From DYJB01 sp963777165 (lineage in GTDB: Bacteria > Chloroflexota > Anaerolineae > Anaerolineales > E44-bin32), in NCBI GenBank assembly GCA_963777165.1, contig CAVZPO010000009.1, forward strand, positions 1 through 64,000: a DNA stretch of 64,000 nucleotides. Direction: 5' to 3'. The position numbers and the translations under genes were made by a program. Numbering within the stretch: the first letter of the stretch is position 1; every line of letters begins with the position of its first letter. The notes beneath the pieces were generated by a model, which saw only the letters and a list, made by a program, of their open reading frames with translations, was not told where the DNA came from and searched no databases. This document shows, in pieces, positions 33,694 to 42,956 of the stretch.

Positions 33694-34711
33694 ATGGACG
33701 CGCCTCGCGGACGTATCCTGACCGGTGACCGGCCGACCGGGCCCATGCATCTCGGCCATTATGTTGGCACGCTCGCCAACCGCGTTCGGCTGCAGGAACT
33801 CGTACGAGTGTTTCTTCATCGTCGCCGACTTGCACACCCTGACGACGCGACCTGACAAGGCCGATATCTCCCGCATCGAAGACAACGTGCGCGAGATGGT
33901 GCTCGATTACCTGGCCGTCGGCATCGACCCCGACCGCAGCGCCATCTTCCTGCAGTCGGCGGTGGCGGAGACCTTTGAGCTCAACCTGATCTTCGAGATG
34001 CTGGTCAGCGTACCCCGCCTAGAGCGTGTCCCCAGCCTCAAGGAGATGGCGCAGGCAGCCCACCTCTCGACGATGCCCTTCGGTCTGCTCGGCTATCCGG
34101 TCCTCCAGGCGGCCGACATCCTCCTGCCGAGGGCAACGCTGGTCCCGGTGGGCAAGGACAACGCGGCCCATGTCGAGGTGGCGCGCGAAATCGCCCGCCG
34201 TTTCAACTCGCTGTACGGGGAGGTCTTCCCGATTCCGGAGGTCCTGCTGGGGGACATCCCCATGCTGGTCGGGACCGACGGGCAGGAGAAGATGAGCAAG
34301 TCCCTCAACAACGCCATCCTCCTTTCGGATGACGCCCGGCAGGTGGAGGCACGCGTGCGCGGGATGTACACCGATCCGCGACGCATCCGCGCCGACATCC
34401 CCGGGACGGTCGAAGGGAATCCGGTCTTCGCCTATCACGATGCATTCAACCCGGACCATGCCGAGGTCGAGGATCTGAAGGAACGCTATCGGCGGGGGAA
34501 AGTTGGCGACGTCGAGGTCAAGTCCAGCCTGGCCAGGACGCTGAATGCGTTCCTCGATCCCATCCGCCAGAGACGCGCGGAGCTGGCACGCCATCCGGGG
34601 CGAGTCGAGGATATTCTGCGTTCGGGGACCGAGCGGGCGAGGCATGAGGCGGGGATGACGATGGAGGCCGTGCATCAGGCGATGGGGATGTACCGGCTCC
34701 CGGGAGTCTAA
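33694..34711 (+). CDS. trpS: Tryptophanyl-tRNA synthetase, frameshifted
   Basis: TrpRS charges tRNA-Trp. ATG 33694 follows GGAGG and opens MDAPRGRILTGDRPTGPMHL, with HLGHY as the HIGH motif. The frame breaks at about 33797 (CAGGAACTC); removing one A restores SYECFFIVADLHTLTTRPD and the rest of the protein. The KMSKS motif is in GQEKMSKSLNNAI. Corrected length is about 338 residues, normal for TrpRS. As an essential gene it is probably intact in the cell. It is controlled by the T-box leader directly upstream. Confidence 0.94.
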
Positions 34712-34951
34712 CCGTCGTCGCCGGCCTCAACGCTCGCTGGATGCCAGGACGCGGCAGATGATCGCCGTTCGGTCGCGGTAGATCTCTTCCAGCCCCGGGC
34801 TGCCCCAGATTGCGGTTCGTACCAACGCCGCGAGAAGACAGGGCGACGATTCGGGAAGCTACCGGTCGCCAGGCTTGGAAAGCACGGGAGGTCGCGCCTT
34901 CTTCCGTCCGTTCTCGGCTTCCGGATGGCGAGTCGGCCCGGAGGCCCGGTG

Positions 34952-34957
34952 TATAAT
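34952..34957 (+). promoter_or_regulatory. Probable -10 box for the B12-subunit/meaB transcript
   Basis: TATAAT at 34952-34957 lies about 40 bases before the ATG at 34996. No convincing -35 hexamer is seen at 16-18 bases spacing. Confidence 0.4.
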
Positions 34958-34995
34958 CCGGCCTGCATCCCCCTGGAGGTCCGGCGAATTCCCCG

Positions 34996-35406
34996 ATGGC
35001 CAGGAAACTTCGCATCTTGATCGCCAAGCCCGGATTAGACGGGCACGACCGTGGGGCCAAGGTCATCGCCCGGGCGCTGCGTGACGCTGGAATGGAGGTG
35101 ATCTACACCGGCCTGCGCCAAACTCCGGAGATGATCGCCGAGGCCGCGCTTCAGGAGGACGTCGACGCGATCGGTCTTTCGGTCCTCTCCGGCGCCCACA
35201 TGGCCCTCGTCCCGCGCGTCTTCGAGCTGCTCGCCGCGCAGGGGCAGGCCGGCGTGCCGGTCTTGCTGGGCGGGATCATTCCGGACGAAGACATCCCCGT
35301 CCTGCGCCAGCGGGGGGTGACCGCTATCTTCGGTCCGGGGACCACCACCGATGCCGTCGTGGCCGCCTTCGAGCAGGCCACCGCGCAGAGCACGCCCTCG
35401 CCCTGA
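34996..35406 (+). CDS. Methylmalonyl-CoA mutase, small cobalamin-binding subunit
   Basis: A 136-residue B12-binding domain protein. The signature is KPGLDGHDRGAKVIARALRD, in which Asp-x-His-x-x-Gly supplies the lower axial histidine. GLSVLSGAH and GGIIPDEDIPVLRQRGV complete the Rossmann-like domain. It is the split C-terminal part of coenzyme-B12 acyl-CoA mutases (methylmalonyl- or isobutyryl-type). The large catalytic subunit is not in the window. It lies 13 bases upstream of meaB, which fits a mutase cofactor operon for propionate or succinate metabolism. Confidence 0.92.
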   Translation: MARKLRILIAKPGLDGHDRGAKVIARALRDAGMEVIYTGLRQTPEMIAEAALQEDVDAIGLSVLSGAHMALVPRVFELLAAQGQAGVPVLLGGIIPDEDIPVLRQRGVTAIFGPGTTTDAVVAAFEQATAQSTPSP

Positions 35407-35419
35407 AGGCGGAATTCGG

Positions 35420-36415
35420 ATGAGCCAGTTGGACCGCATCCTGGCGGGCGACCGTCTGGCGCTGGCACGGCTCCTGACCCAGATCGAGAACGAGCAGCCG
35501 GCGGGATTCGAGGCCCTCTCGGGCCTTTTCGCGCATACCGGGCAGGCGCAGATCGTGGGAATCACCGGCGCCCCGGGTACAGGCAAATCCACCCTGGTCA
35601 ACCGTCTGGCCCTTGAATTCCGAATGCGGACACAAGCAAGGGTGGCGATCGTCGCCGTCGATCCGAGCAGCCCGTTCACCGGGGGGGCCATCCTGGGCGA
35701 TCGTATCCGCATGCGCGATCTGTCCGGGGACCCCGGGATCTTCATCCGCAGCATGGCCAGTCGGGGCGCGCTGGGTGGGTTGGCACGCACAACGGCCGCC
35801 GTGGTCGACGCGTTCGATGCTGCCGGGTATGGGTGGATCCTGATTGAAACCGTTGGCGCCGGCCAGGCCGAGGTCGAGATCGCCCGCACCGCGCACACCA
35901 CGCTGGTCGTCGAGGCCCCCGGGATGGGTGATGACGTGCAGGCGATCAAAGCCGGAATCCTCGAGGCCGCCGATCTGCTGGTCGTCAACAAGGCCGATCT
36001 GCCCGGCGCCGACAACGCTGTGCGCGCATTGCAGTCGTCGCTGGAACTGGCCTCCGGCGTACGGCGGGTTTGGGATCATCATGGGCGGCCCGAACCGGTG
36101 GACGCCACGCAAGAGTCCCGCGTGGCATGGGTGCCCCCGGTGCTGAAGACGGTCGCGGCCCTGGGGGAGGGGATCCACGAAGTTGTGGACGCCATCCTCA
36201 GCCATCGCACCTACCTCGAGACCACCGGCGGGCGGGCGCGCCGCGACCGCGAACGCCTGAGCCTGGAGGTGCACGCGCTGCTGGGCGACAGGCTGCTGGC
36301 CCAGTTCCTCGGTTCGCACGCGTCCGCAGACCTGGAAGCGGCGCTCGAGCAGGTTTTCGCCCGGCAGGCGTCGCCGCGTCAGGTCGTTGAGAAGCTCCTG
36401 GCCGCACGAAGCTGA
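35420..36415 (+). CDS. meaB: Methylmalonyl-CoA mutase-associated GTPase MeaB (ArgK)
   Basis: A 331-residue G3E-type GTPase that protects and reloads B12 mutases. It has the P-loop GAPGTGKSTLVNRL (about 50-63), Walker B-like VAIVAVDPSSPF, the IETVGAGQAEVEI switch region and NKADLPGADN as guanine-specificity motif. ATG 35420 follows GGCGGA. It forms a two-gene operon with the cobalamin-binding subunit upstream. Confidence 0.95.
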   Translation: MSQLDRILAGDRLALARLLTQIENEQPAGFEALSGLFAHTGQAQIVGITGAPGTGKSTLVNRLALEFRMRTQARVAIVAVDPSSPFTGGAILGDRIRMRDLSGDPGIFIRSMASRGALGGLARTTAAVVDAFDAAGYGWILIETVGAGQAEVEIARTAHTTLVVEAPGMGDDVQAIKAGILEAADLLVVNKADLPGADNAVRALQSSLELASGVRRVWDHHGRPEPVDATQESRVAWVPPVLKTVAALGEGIHEVVDAILSHRTYLETTGGRARRDRERLSLEVHALLGDRLLAQFLGSHASADLEAALEQVFARQASPRQVVEKLLAARS

Positions 36416-36531
36416 CGTCCGGCGCACGGCCCGTGCCGGACGAAGGCAATCGCGCTACACTACGCCGTCGATGGGCGGCGAGGGTTGGGCGAACACACGC
36501 GCCCGTCCGCAGCGCACACACGAGGGATACC

Positions 36532-37491
36532 ATGGGCAGGATGTTTGGGTACGGGGATATCCAGCTGTTCGCCGGTTCCGCCAGCCGTGATCTGGCACAG
36601 GAGATCAGCGATTACCTGCGCGTCCCGCTGAGCGATTACGACCTGGTCGAGTTCTCGAACGAGAATCTATTCGTCCGCCTGCACGGCAGCGTCCGTGGCC
36701 AGGACGTGTATGTGATCCAGTCCATGTCCGCGCCGCTCCATCGCAATATCATGGAGCTCCTGATCATGATCGACTGCCTCAAGCGCGATTCGGCCGGGCG
36801 CATCACGGCCGTCATCCCGTACATGGGCTACGCTCGCTCCGACAAGAAGGACCAGCCCCGCGTCCCCATCACCGCCCGCCTGCTGGCCGACATGCTCGAG
36901 GTCGCCGGCGCCGACCGCTACATGACCATCGACCTGCACGCCGGGCAGATCCAGGGCTTCTTCTCGATCCCCGGCGACGTCCTCACCGCTTTCCACCTGC
37001 TCAGCGACTACTTCGCCGCCAAGGAACTGGAGAATACGGTCGTGGCGACCGTGGATCTTGGGTTCGCCAAGAAGGGCCGCAACTTCGCCGCCAAACTGGG
37101 CCTGCCGTTGGCCTTCGTCGAGAAGCGCCGGGCGCGCGACGACTCCCGGGCGCAGGCGACAACCGTGATCGGTGAGGTGGAAGGCCTCAACGTGATCCTG
37201 GTGGACGACGAAGTGCTGACCTCCGGATCGATCACCGAAGCGGCCAAGATCGTGCGCGAGCATGGCGCCCGCGACGTCTACCTGTCATTCACCCATCCCC
37301 TGCTGGTGGCGCCGGCGGCGCAGAGGCTGGTCGAGGCCAATCTCAAGGAAATCGTCACCACCAATACGATCGACCTACCGGCGGAGAAACGCCTGCCCAA
37401 CATGACCGTGCTGTCGGTCGCCCCGCTGCTCGCCGAAGTCATCATCCGAGCCCATGAGGGCCGGTCGGTCGGCGAGCTGTTCAACGAGTGA
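36532..37491 (+). CDS. prs: Ribose-phosphate pyrophosphokinase (PRPP synthetase), divergent
   Basis: About 319 residues; makes PRPP from ribose-5-phosphate and ATP. Family landmarks are IQLFAGSASRDLAQEISDYL, ENLFVRLHGSVRGQDVYVIQ, the catalytic-loop region VIPYMGYARSDKKDQPR and TIDLHAGQIQGFF with its metal-binding His. The ribose-phosphate loop is unusual: VDDEVLTSGSI in place of the usual VDDMIDTGGTI, so it belongs to an atypical subgroup. ATG 36532 or ATG 36541 could be the start. It is on the same strand as meaB but with an intervening gap of about 115 bases. Confidence 0.88.
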   Translation: MGRMFGYGDIQLFAGSASRDLAQEISDYLRVPLSDYDLVEFSNENLFVRLHGSVRGQDVYVIQSMSAPLHRNIMELLIMIDCLKRDSAGRITAVIPYMGYARSDKKDQPRVPITARLLADMLEVAGADRYMTIDLHAGQIQGFFSIPGDVLTAFHLLSDYFAAKELENTVVATVDLGFAKKGRNFAAKLGLPLAFVEKRRARDDSRAQATTVIGEVEGLNVILVDDEVLTSGSITEAAKIVREHGARDVYLSFTHPLLVAPAAQRLVEANLKEIVTTNTIDLPAEKRLPNMTVLSVAPLLAEVIIRAHEGRSVGELFNE

Positions 37492-37605
37492 CCCGGCTGC
37501 TCCGTCCGGGTGCGCTGGCCGCCTGCTGCACTGCAGTGCGAACCGCCCGCGCCGCATCGAGTATCGCTCCGATGGAGCACCGCCACCCTCGAGAGGGAGG
37601 TTCTG

Positions 37606-37959
37606 ATGGCGCCAAGGGATAATCCGACCAGGCGGGCACCGTCGAAGACGACCCAGAGGGCCTCGGCGCGGGTGACGGTGGAAAACATCAATGTCCCCGG
37701 GTACACATCGACGGTGGATGCTGTCATGTACCAGGCGATGCACCGTGCGCTGGTCAAGATCCTCCCCGCGCGGACGCCGGGTCTGACCCAGGCCGAGATG
37801 ATCAGCGCCGTCGTCCCTCATCTCCCGCGAGACCTGTTTCCGGGCGGCGCCAAGGCCGGCTGGTGGGCGAAGACCGTGCAGCTGGATCAGGAAGCCAAGG
37901 GGACGATCGTTCGCGATACCGGAAAACCGCTGCGCTGGCGCCGGAAGGCTCCCCGCTAG
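37606..37959 (+). CDS. Small protein, DUF6958-like
   Basis: A 117-residue soluble protein (VENINVPGYTSTVDAVMYQA, LPARTPGLTQAEMISAVVPH, FPGGAKAGWWAKTVQLDQEA). It resembles a widespread bacterial family I recall as DUF6958, of unknown function; the GWWAKTVQLD segment looks like a winged-helix recognition region. ATG 37606 follows GAGAGGGAGG by 5 bases. The first 20 residues are basic and Thr/Ser-rich. Confidence 0.7.
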   Translation: MAPRDNPTRRAPSKTTQRASARVTVENINVPGYTSTVDAVMYQAMHRALVKILPARTPGLTQAEMISAVVPHLPRDLFPGGAKAGWWAKTVQLDQEAKGTIVRDTGKPLRWRRKAPR

Positions 37960-38327
37960 TCATCGGCCTCGCACATGACCCAACTCAGTGACTTCCGACG
38001 GGCTTAAGAGCTCAGAGTCCATCGCATTCGGTCGCCGCACCGGCGGCGTCCGCGATGAGGCCTACCGACGGAGCAGAGCCTCCATCTCCAAGTCGTACTC
38101 GGCGGCCGCGCTTGTTCTTGGCGCCGGTCGAAGGCAAGGACCCCGCCAATCTCGCGCCTGGCGCACGTGCGACTCGCGTCCGTGCGGTGTCCGAACGCGG
38201 TGCACGCTGCCGTTGCCGCGATCGTCAGACCGCTTGCCTCCGAACCGTCGATCGCCCGCTGCGCGGGTTTGGTCGAGTTCGGATCACAACCCGCCGAACA
38301 TGCAGGCGCGGTGGCTGGCAGAGCCTC
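37960..38327 (+). other. Intergenic stretch without a recognised gene
   Basis: About 370 bases between two convergent genes. Short open frames on both strands lack motifs. No clear terminator hairpin was found. Confidence 0.4.
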
Positions 38328-38861
38328 TCAGCGGAGCCGAAAGGACGCCACGAGCGGCTCCCAGCCGCTGACCTCACGCCCCTGCTTGCGCCTTGTGTAG
38401 TAGTCCCTGGCGATCTCGCCCTGCTGTTCGACATTGAAGGCCTTCAAGCCCGTTGAGGAGTCGATCGCGGCGAAGACGGCGGGCTCCCCTCCGTAGTCGT
38501 ACACGTTTCCCTTGCGGCGCAGCTGGACCCCGATGGCCTGTGCCAGGTAGCGTGCCCCGATGCGTTCCGCCTGCCAGGCGTGGGTCAGCTCGTGGATCAG
38601 CCATGCAAAGTCGCCGAAGCGGCCGGCGGCAAGGAGTTCGGGAGTCGTCTGCAAGCGGCGCGGAAAGTACGCGGTGTACCCAAGCGTGATGGCATTGTCG
38701 GCAGCCGGGAGCGCATGCCCGGAGAACCAGCCCTGCAGACGGGGGAGCGCGTTGGTCCAGCCGGCGTTCTCTGCCACGCGCACCCGGGCGTAGTCCAATC
38801 CTTCGGCGAAGACGATGCGCGCCTCGGTCTGTTCGGTCGGGGTGAGACTGCGGGAAGCCAT
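38328..38861 (-). CDS. Zincin-like protein with HELTH motif
   Basis: A 177-residue protein with the metal-binding motif HELTHAW (His90, Glu91, His94), the HExxH of zinc metallopeptidases. The surrounding sequence resembles DUF4157/eCIS-core-type zincin domains (GYTAYFPRRL, WQAERIGARYLAQAI). A third zinc ligand is not obvious. No signal peptide is seen, so it is cytosolic or exported by another route. ATG 38861 is preceded by GGAG; the frame extends to 38912 without support. Confidence 0.6.
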   Translation of the reverse strand: MASRSLTPTEQTEARIVFAEGLDYARVRVAENAGWTNALPRLQGWFSGHALPAADNAITLGYTAYFPRRLQTTPELLAAGRFGDFAWLIHELTHAWQAERIGARYLAQAIGVQLRRKGNVYDYGGEPAVFAAIDSSTGLKAFNVEQQGEIARDYYTRRKQGREVSGWEPLVASFRLR

Positions 38862-39084
38862 AGGCAATTCTCCAGGGATCAGGATACTCCACTCGACGTC
38901 CGAAGGGGTCAAGAATATGGCCCGAAGCTCAGGCCACAGGCTAACAGGGACCAGGAGACAGGCGGCGTTGTCGCGGGTGAGCTGCCTGAGGGAGGCTCAG
39001 GGTGGCAGGATGCCCCGCTCGAGGCTATGATTGCCCGGTCCGAATCTGCGCGTGCCGCGGTGTGCCCGCGGCGAGGAGTTCGGG

Positions 39085-39732
39085 ATGGCGTTGTTCCTAG
39101 ACTCAGCCCACCTGGAGGACGCGCGCCGCGCGTCGGAGCTGGGATTCGTCATCGGCGCGACGACCAACCCCGGGCTGCTCGCCCGCGCCGGCCATACCGA
39201 CGCCCTGCAGGCTCTCCAGGCGCTCTGCCCGTTGTTCCCAGGCACGGTCTTCTACCAGCTGCTCGGTCACACGCCCGAAGAGATGCAGGCCGAATCCATT
39301 CCCTTCTTGAGCCTCGCCGAAAACCTCGGATTGAAGGTGCCGTGTACGGTGAACGGCCTGGCCTTCACGGCCCAGGTGTCCGCCCGGGTGACCGTTGCCG
39401 TCACCGGAGTCTTCACCCCGGCTCAGGCGTACCTGGCGGCGCAGGCCGGCGCCGAGTATGTCATTCCGTACGTCAACCGGGTCACGCGGGCGACCGGGGA
39501 TGGCCCCGGGCTGGTGGCGCAATTGGCGGCGATCCTCGACCCAACCGAATGCGAGATCCTGGCCGCGGGCATCAAGTCGGCGGCCGAAGCGGTCGACACC
39601 TTGTTGGCCGGCGCACAGCATGTCAGCCTGCCGCTGGATGTGATCGTGGCCATGGCGGAGAACCCGCTCACCGAGAAGGCGGTTGCGGATTTCGAGGCTG
39701 CCTGGGCGGCGCGCGGTTCCACTGACGGCTAG
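39085..39732 (+). CDS. Transaldolase / fructose-6-phosphate aldolase family protein
   Basis: A 215-residue (beta/alpha)8 enzyme resembling the short transaldolase family (TalC/FSA): ALFLDSAHLEDARRASELGF, VIGATTNPGLLA and LGLKVPCTVNGLAFTAQ, where Lys of LKVP corresponds to the Schiff-base lysine. Later blocks AGAEYVIPYVNR and ILAAGIKSAAEAV match. It probably moves dihydroxyacetone units or cleaves fructose-6-phosphate. ATG 39085 follows CGAGGAG. The frame extends upstream to 39031 without homology. Confidence 0.88.
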   Translation: MALFLDSAHLEDARRASELGFVIGATTNPGLLARAGHTDALQALQALCPLFPGTVFYQLLGHTPEEMQAESIPFLSLAENLGLKVPCTVNGLAFTAQVSARVTVAVTGVFTPAQAYLAAQAGAEYVIPYVNRVTRATGDGPGLVAQLAAILDPTECEILAAGIKSAAEAVDTLLAGAQHVSLPLDVIVAMAENPLTEKAVADFEAAWAARGSTDG

Positions 39733-39869
39733 CCGAGCCAGCGGCGCGCACAGCCTCCGGCGGAGGCATTCGGGCGAGCGCGGCTTGCGCTGCGGCCGCT
39801 CACGAGTTTCCCATCCCGAACAGGCCGTCGGCGTCGTACAATAGGCCAGATCCGGCACGGGAGCGTTGC

Positions 39870-40982
39870 GTGTCCCTCCAAGGTCGAGACAAGACGAAAG
39901 ACGAAGCCCTCGCCTGGCGAGCGATCCTCGGCCTGATCCTGGCTGGGGCCGCCGGCGTGATCCTGGTGACCGGGGTGATCGTGCACGTGCTGGTGCGCGA
40001 TTTCACCGCCCGGGTCTCGGGCAATGTCCTTCGCCCGTTTTCCGGAGGCGGGGACACTCCCCCGGGTTCGACTGCCGAGCCGGGAACGACTCCCTTGCCT
40101 GAGCTCGAGACGATCAACCCTCAGCCCTGGGACGGGAGCTCGCGGGTCACCCTGCTCGTCATGGGTCTCGACTATCGCGACTGGGAGTCCGGCTCCGGAG
40201 CGCCGCGCTCCGACAGCATGATGCTGGTGACGATCGACCCGATCACGCACCTGGCCGGCATGCTTTCGATCCCCCGTGATCTCTGGGTGGAGATCCCCGG
40301 GTTCGACCATAATCGCATCAACACCGCCTACATGCTTGGGGAGGCGTATCGCATGCCGGGCGGCGGCCCGGCGTTAGCGCGCCAGACGGTGGAAGATGTC
40401 GTCGGCGTGCCGATCAACTTCTACGCCGTCATCGACTTCAAAGCCTTCGAGCGCATGATCGACGAGATCGGCGGCATCGACGTCCTGGTCGACGAGCCGA
40501 TCCGAATCGCCCCCATCGGTCGGATGTCGATCAACCTGGAAGCCAAGGCCTACCACTTCGACGGCGCCCAGGCGCTGGCCTATGCCCGCGTGCGTAAAGC
40601 GGCCGGCGATGATTTCGGCCGCGCCCGCCGCCAGCAGCGGGTCATCCTGGCCGTGCTCGACCGGGTCGTGGGGTTCGACATGCTCCCAACCTTGATCACC
40701 CGCGCGCCGACGCTCTATCAGGAGCTTGCCAGCGGGGTGCGGACCGATCTCTCCCTCGATCAGATGGTCTCGTTGGGCTGGCTGGCGGTCCAGATCGAGA
40801 AAGCGAATATCCGGTCCGGCGTCATCGGTCCGCCCAACATGGTCCGTTTCTACACGCGGCCGGATGGGGCCAAAGTCCTCGGTCCGGTGCCGGATCAAAT
40901 CCGCCTGCTGCGGGATGAGATCTTCACCGCCACCAGTGGTTTCGGGCCCTCCGCCGGCCTCAATCCGCCGGTTACGCCCTGA
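39870..40982 (+). CDS. LytR-CpsA-Psr (LCP) family phosphotransferase
   Basis: A 370-residue membrane protein: cytosolic N terminus, one membrane helix (about 19-42), then an extracellular LCP domain. Signatures are VTLLVMGLDYRDWESG, RSDSMMLVTIDP, MLSIPRDLWVEIPGFDHNRI and ALAYARVRKAAGDDFGRARR, supplying the Arg/Asp residues that bind the polyprenyl pyrophosphate head group. LCP enzymes attach glycopolymers to peptidoglycan. The start is GTG 39870. The next gene begins 12 bases after its stop, suggesting an operon. Confidence 0.93.
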   Translation: MSLQGRDKTKDEALAWRAILGLILAGAAGVILVTGVIVHVLVRDFTARVSGNVLRPFSGGGDTPPGSTAEPGTTPLPELETINPQPWDGSSRVTLLVMGLDYRDWESGSGAPRSDSMMLVTIDPITHLAGMLSIPRDLWVEIPGFDHNRINTAYMLGEAYRMPGGGPALARQTVEDVVGVPINFYAVIDFKAFERMIDEIGGIDVLVDEPIRIAPIGRMSINLEAKAYHFDGAQALAYARVRKAAGDDFGRARRQQRVILAVLDRVVGFDMLPTLITRAPTLYQELASGVRTDLSLDQMVSLGWLAVQIEKANIRSGVIGPPNMVRFYTRPDGAKVLGPVPDQIRLLRDEIFTATSGFGPSAGLNPPVTP

Positions 40983-40994
40983 GGTCGTGCACCG

Positions 40995-42113
40995 ATGCTC
41001 CCGCCTTCGCCCTCGATCGCCAGCACCAATCCGCACCCGACGCGTCCACCCGCGCCGCCTCGTCGTCTGCGCCCATCGGTTGCGGTCATCCTCAGCCTGG
41101 GCGTGTTTGCCGTCGTCGTCCTGACCGTCGCTACGCTGACCGGCGTCGCCTCCGGCCGTCGGCAGGCGGGGCTGTCCACCGACGAGATGCTGGTGCGCGC
41201 AGCGCAGGAGCAGTTCGATCGGGGCGTCGAGGATCTCCTGGCGACGCGCTATGAGCTGGCGCGCCAGCGCTTCGAGTATGTCCTGCAGATCAATCCCGAG
41301 TATCCGGGGGCGGCGGAGCTGCTGGATCGCGCCCTGACGGCACTCGAGCTTCCCACTCCGATGCCGAGCCCCAGCGGCCCCCCGGCGACGCCCACACCCA
41401 CCCTCGACGTCTCATCGCTGCAGGCACTGTTCGACCAGGCGCAGTCGTCCCTGAGCCAGGGCGGCTGGTCGACGGCGCTCGAAGCGCTGATCACGCTGCG
41501 CGGCCGGGACATCACCTACCGTGCAGGCGAGATCGATTCGCTCATGTCCCAGGCCTTGCGTAACTTGGGCCTGGATGAAATCCAGCGTGGCCTGCACGAG
41601 CAAGGGATCTACCACCTCACGCTGGCGGAGCGCTTCGGGCCCCTCGATAACCAGGCGGTGGCATGGCGGAATTCGGCCGCCTTCTACATGTGGGCAGACT
41701 CGTACTTCGGGCTCGACTGGGCGGAATCCGCCCGGCTCTTCGGGCAGATCTGCAGCGGACAGACCTGGGATTCCTGCCGCAAGTACGCACGGTCGGCGAT
41801 GGAGTACGGACACCTGCTGCTGGCAACCGGCGACCCGTGTGGCGCGTCCTTTCAATACGATCAATCGCTGCGCACGTTCGACAACTCGGCCCTCGAGCCG
41901 ACCGCCGACTACGCCGCCGACTCGTGCCTGACGGCCACGGCCGGGACACCGACGCCGACGACAACCACTACGCCGACGCCGACACTCTTCGTGCTGATCA
42001 CCGACACGCCGACGCCCACTGTGACCGATACGCCGGGGGCCGATACGCCGACCCCGACGGAGACGGCGACCGAAACACCGACCGAGACTCCCACTGAGAC
42101 TCCGACCCCTTGA
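40995..42113 (+). CDS. Membrane-anchored TPR-like protein with Thr-Pro tail
   Basis: A 372-residue protein with a Pro-rich cytosolic N terminus, one membrane helix (about 30-50) and an extracellular helical part with TPR-like repeats (FDRGVEDLLATRYELARQRF, VLQINPEYPGAAELLDRAL, ALRNLGLDEIQRGLHEQGIY). The tail is Thr-Pro-Glu repeat (TPTETATETPTETPTE), like cell-wall-spanning linkers. Two Cys pairs in the middle could form disulfides. It follows the LCP gene and may help organise the cell envelope; no enzymatic motif is seen. Confidence 0.75.
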   Translation: MLPPSPSIASTNPHPTRPPAPPRRLRPSVAVILSLGVFAVVVLTVATLTGVASGRRQAGLSTDEMLVRAAQEQFDRGVEDLLATRYELARQRFEYVLQINPEYPGAAELLDRALTALELPTPMPSPSGPPATPTPTLDVSSLQALFDQAQSSLSQGGWSTALEALITLRGRDITYRAGEIDSLMSQALRNLGLDEIQRGLHEQGIYHLTLAERFGPLDNQAVAWRNSAAFYMWADSYFGLDWAESARLFGQICSGQTWDSCRKYARSAMEYGHLLLATGDPCGASFQYDQSLRTFDNSALEPTADYAADSCLTATAGTPTPTTTTTPTPTLFVLITDTPTPTVTDTPGADTPTPTETATETPTETPTETPTP

Positions 42114-42213
42114 CCGCAGCTCGGGCAGCCATCCAACCGGGTTGAAATGCTGACGCCGGCGCCGAGCGTCACGACCCATTCCCCAACCTCGCCCGCATGC
42201 CCCCCGGCGCGCA

Positions 42214-42846
42214 ATGTCTGACGCCGTCACGCGCGTCCTCATCGTTGCCGAAGACCTGCTGGCAAGGGCGGGCCTGGCCAGCATCCTCCACGGCCGGACC
42301 GATGTCCTGATCGTCGGCCAGAGTGCCCCTCTTGCAGAGCTGGAGGCGATGATCGTCGCCGGCCGCCCCGACGTCCTTCTCTGGGACCTGGGATGGGCGA
42401 CCGAGCCTATCCTGGATGAGCTGACGGGCCTCTCGAGCGAGGTTCCCCCGATCGTTGCACTGCTACCGGTCGGTGCGCGACTGCAGGGAGCGCGCCTGGC
42501 CAGGCTGCACGGAATCCTCTTCCGCGACGCTGCGCCGGAGACCATTGCCGCGGCCGCCCGGGCGGCGGCTCAAGGCCTGCGCGTTTTGGACCCGACGTTG
42601 GAGCCGTTTCGGGCCGGGCTTGAACCTGTAGAGGCTCTGCCTCTCGCCGAGCCGCTGACCGAACGCGAGCTCGAGGTTCTTCGGCTGGTTGCCGAAGGCC
42701 TGGCCAACAAGGCGATTGCCGCCCGTCTGAGCGTTAGCGAGCACACTGTCAAGTTCCACTTGAATGCCGTGCTCCGCAAACTTGGCGCGCAGAGTCGCAC
42801 CGACGCAGTCGTCCGGGCGACCAGGCTAGGCCTGATCCTTCTCTAG
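42214..42846 (+). CDS. LuxR/NarL-type response regulator with degenerate receiver
   Basis: A 210-residue regulator. Residues 1-120 resemble a receiver: VLIVAEDLLARAGLASIL with Glu-Asp, and Asp in LLWDLGW as candidate acceptor. The Thr/Ser position is VALLPV and the Lys position is LFRDA, so two switch residues are missing. The C-terminal helix-turn-helix is canonical: LTERELEVLRLVAEGLANKA, IAARLSVSEHTVKFHLNAVL. The protein may be phosphorylation-independent. It lies just upstream of the protease pair; no histidine kinase is near. Confidence 0.88.
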   Translation: MSDAVTRVLIVAEDLLARAGLASILHGRTDVLIVGQSAPLAELEAMIVAGRPDVLLWDLGWATEPILDELTGLSSEVPPIVALLPVGARLQGARLARLHGILFRDAAPETIAAAARAAAQGLRVLDPTLEPFRAGLEPVEALPLAEPLTERELEVLRLVAEGLANKAIAARLSVSEHTVKFHLNAVLRKLGAQSRTDAVVRATRLGLILL

Positions 42847-42956
42847 CCTCCCCATTCGATCAGGTGTCCCCCGGCCACTCGAGCAGTAGAAGCCTGAGGT
42901 CAGCGCTGGTATGGTGGGGTCACGGCGCCGTCCCGGTGCCGAAGCGGAGGGATTGA

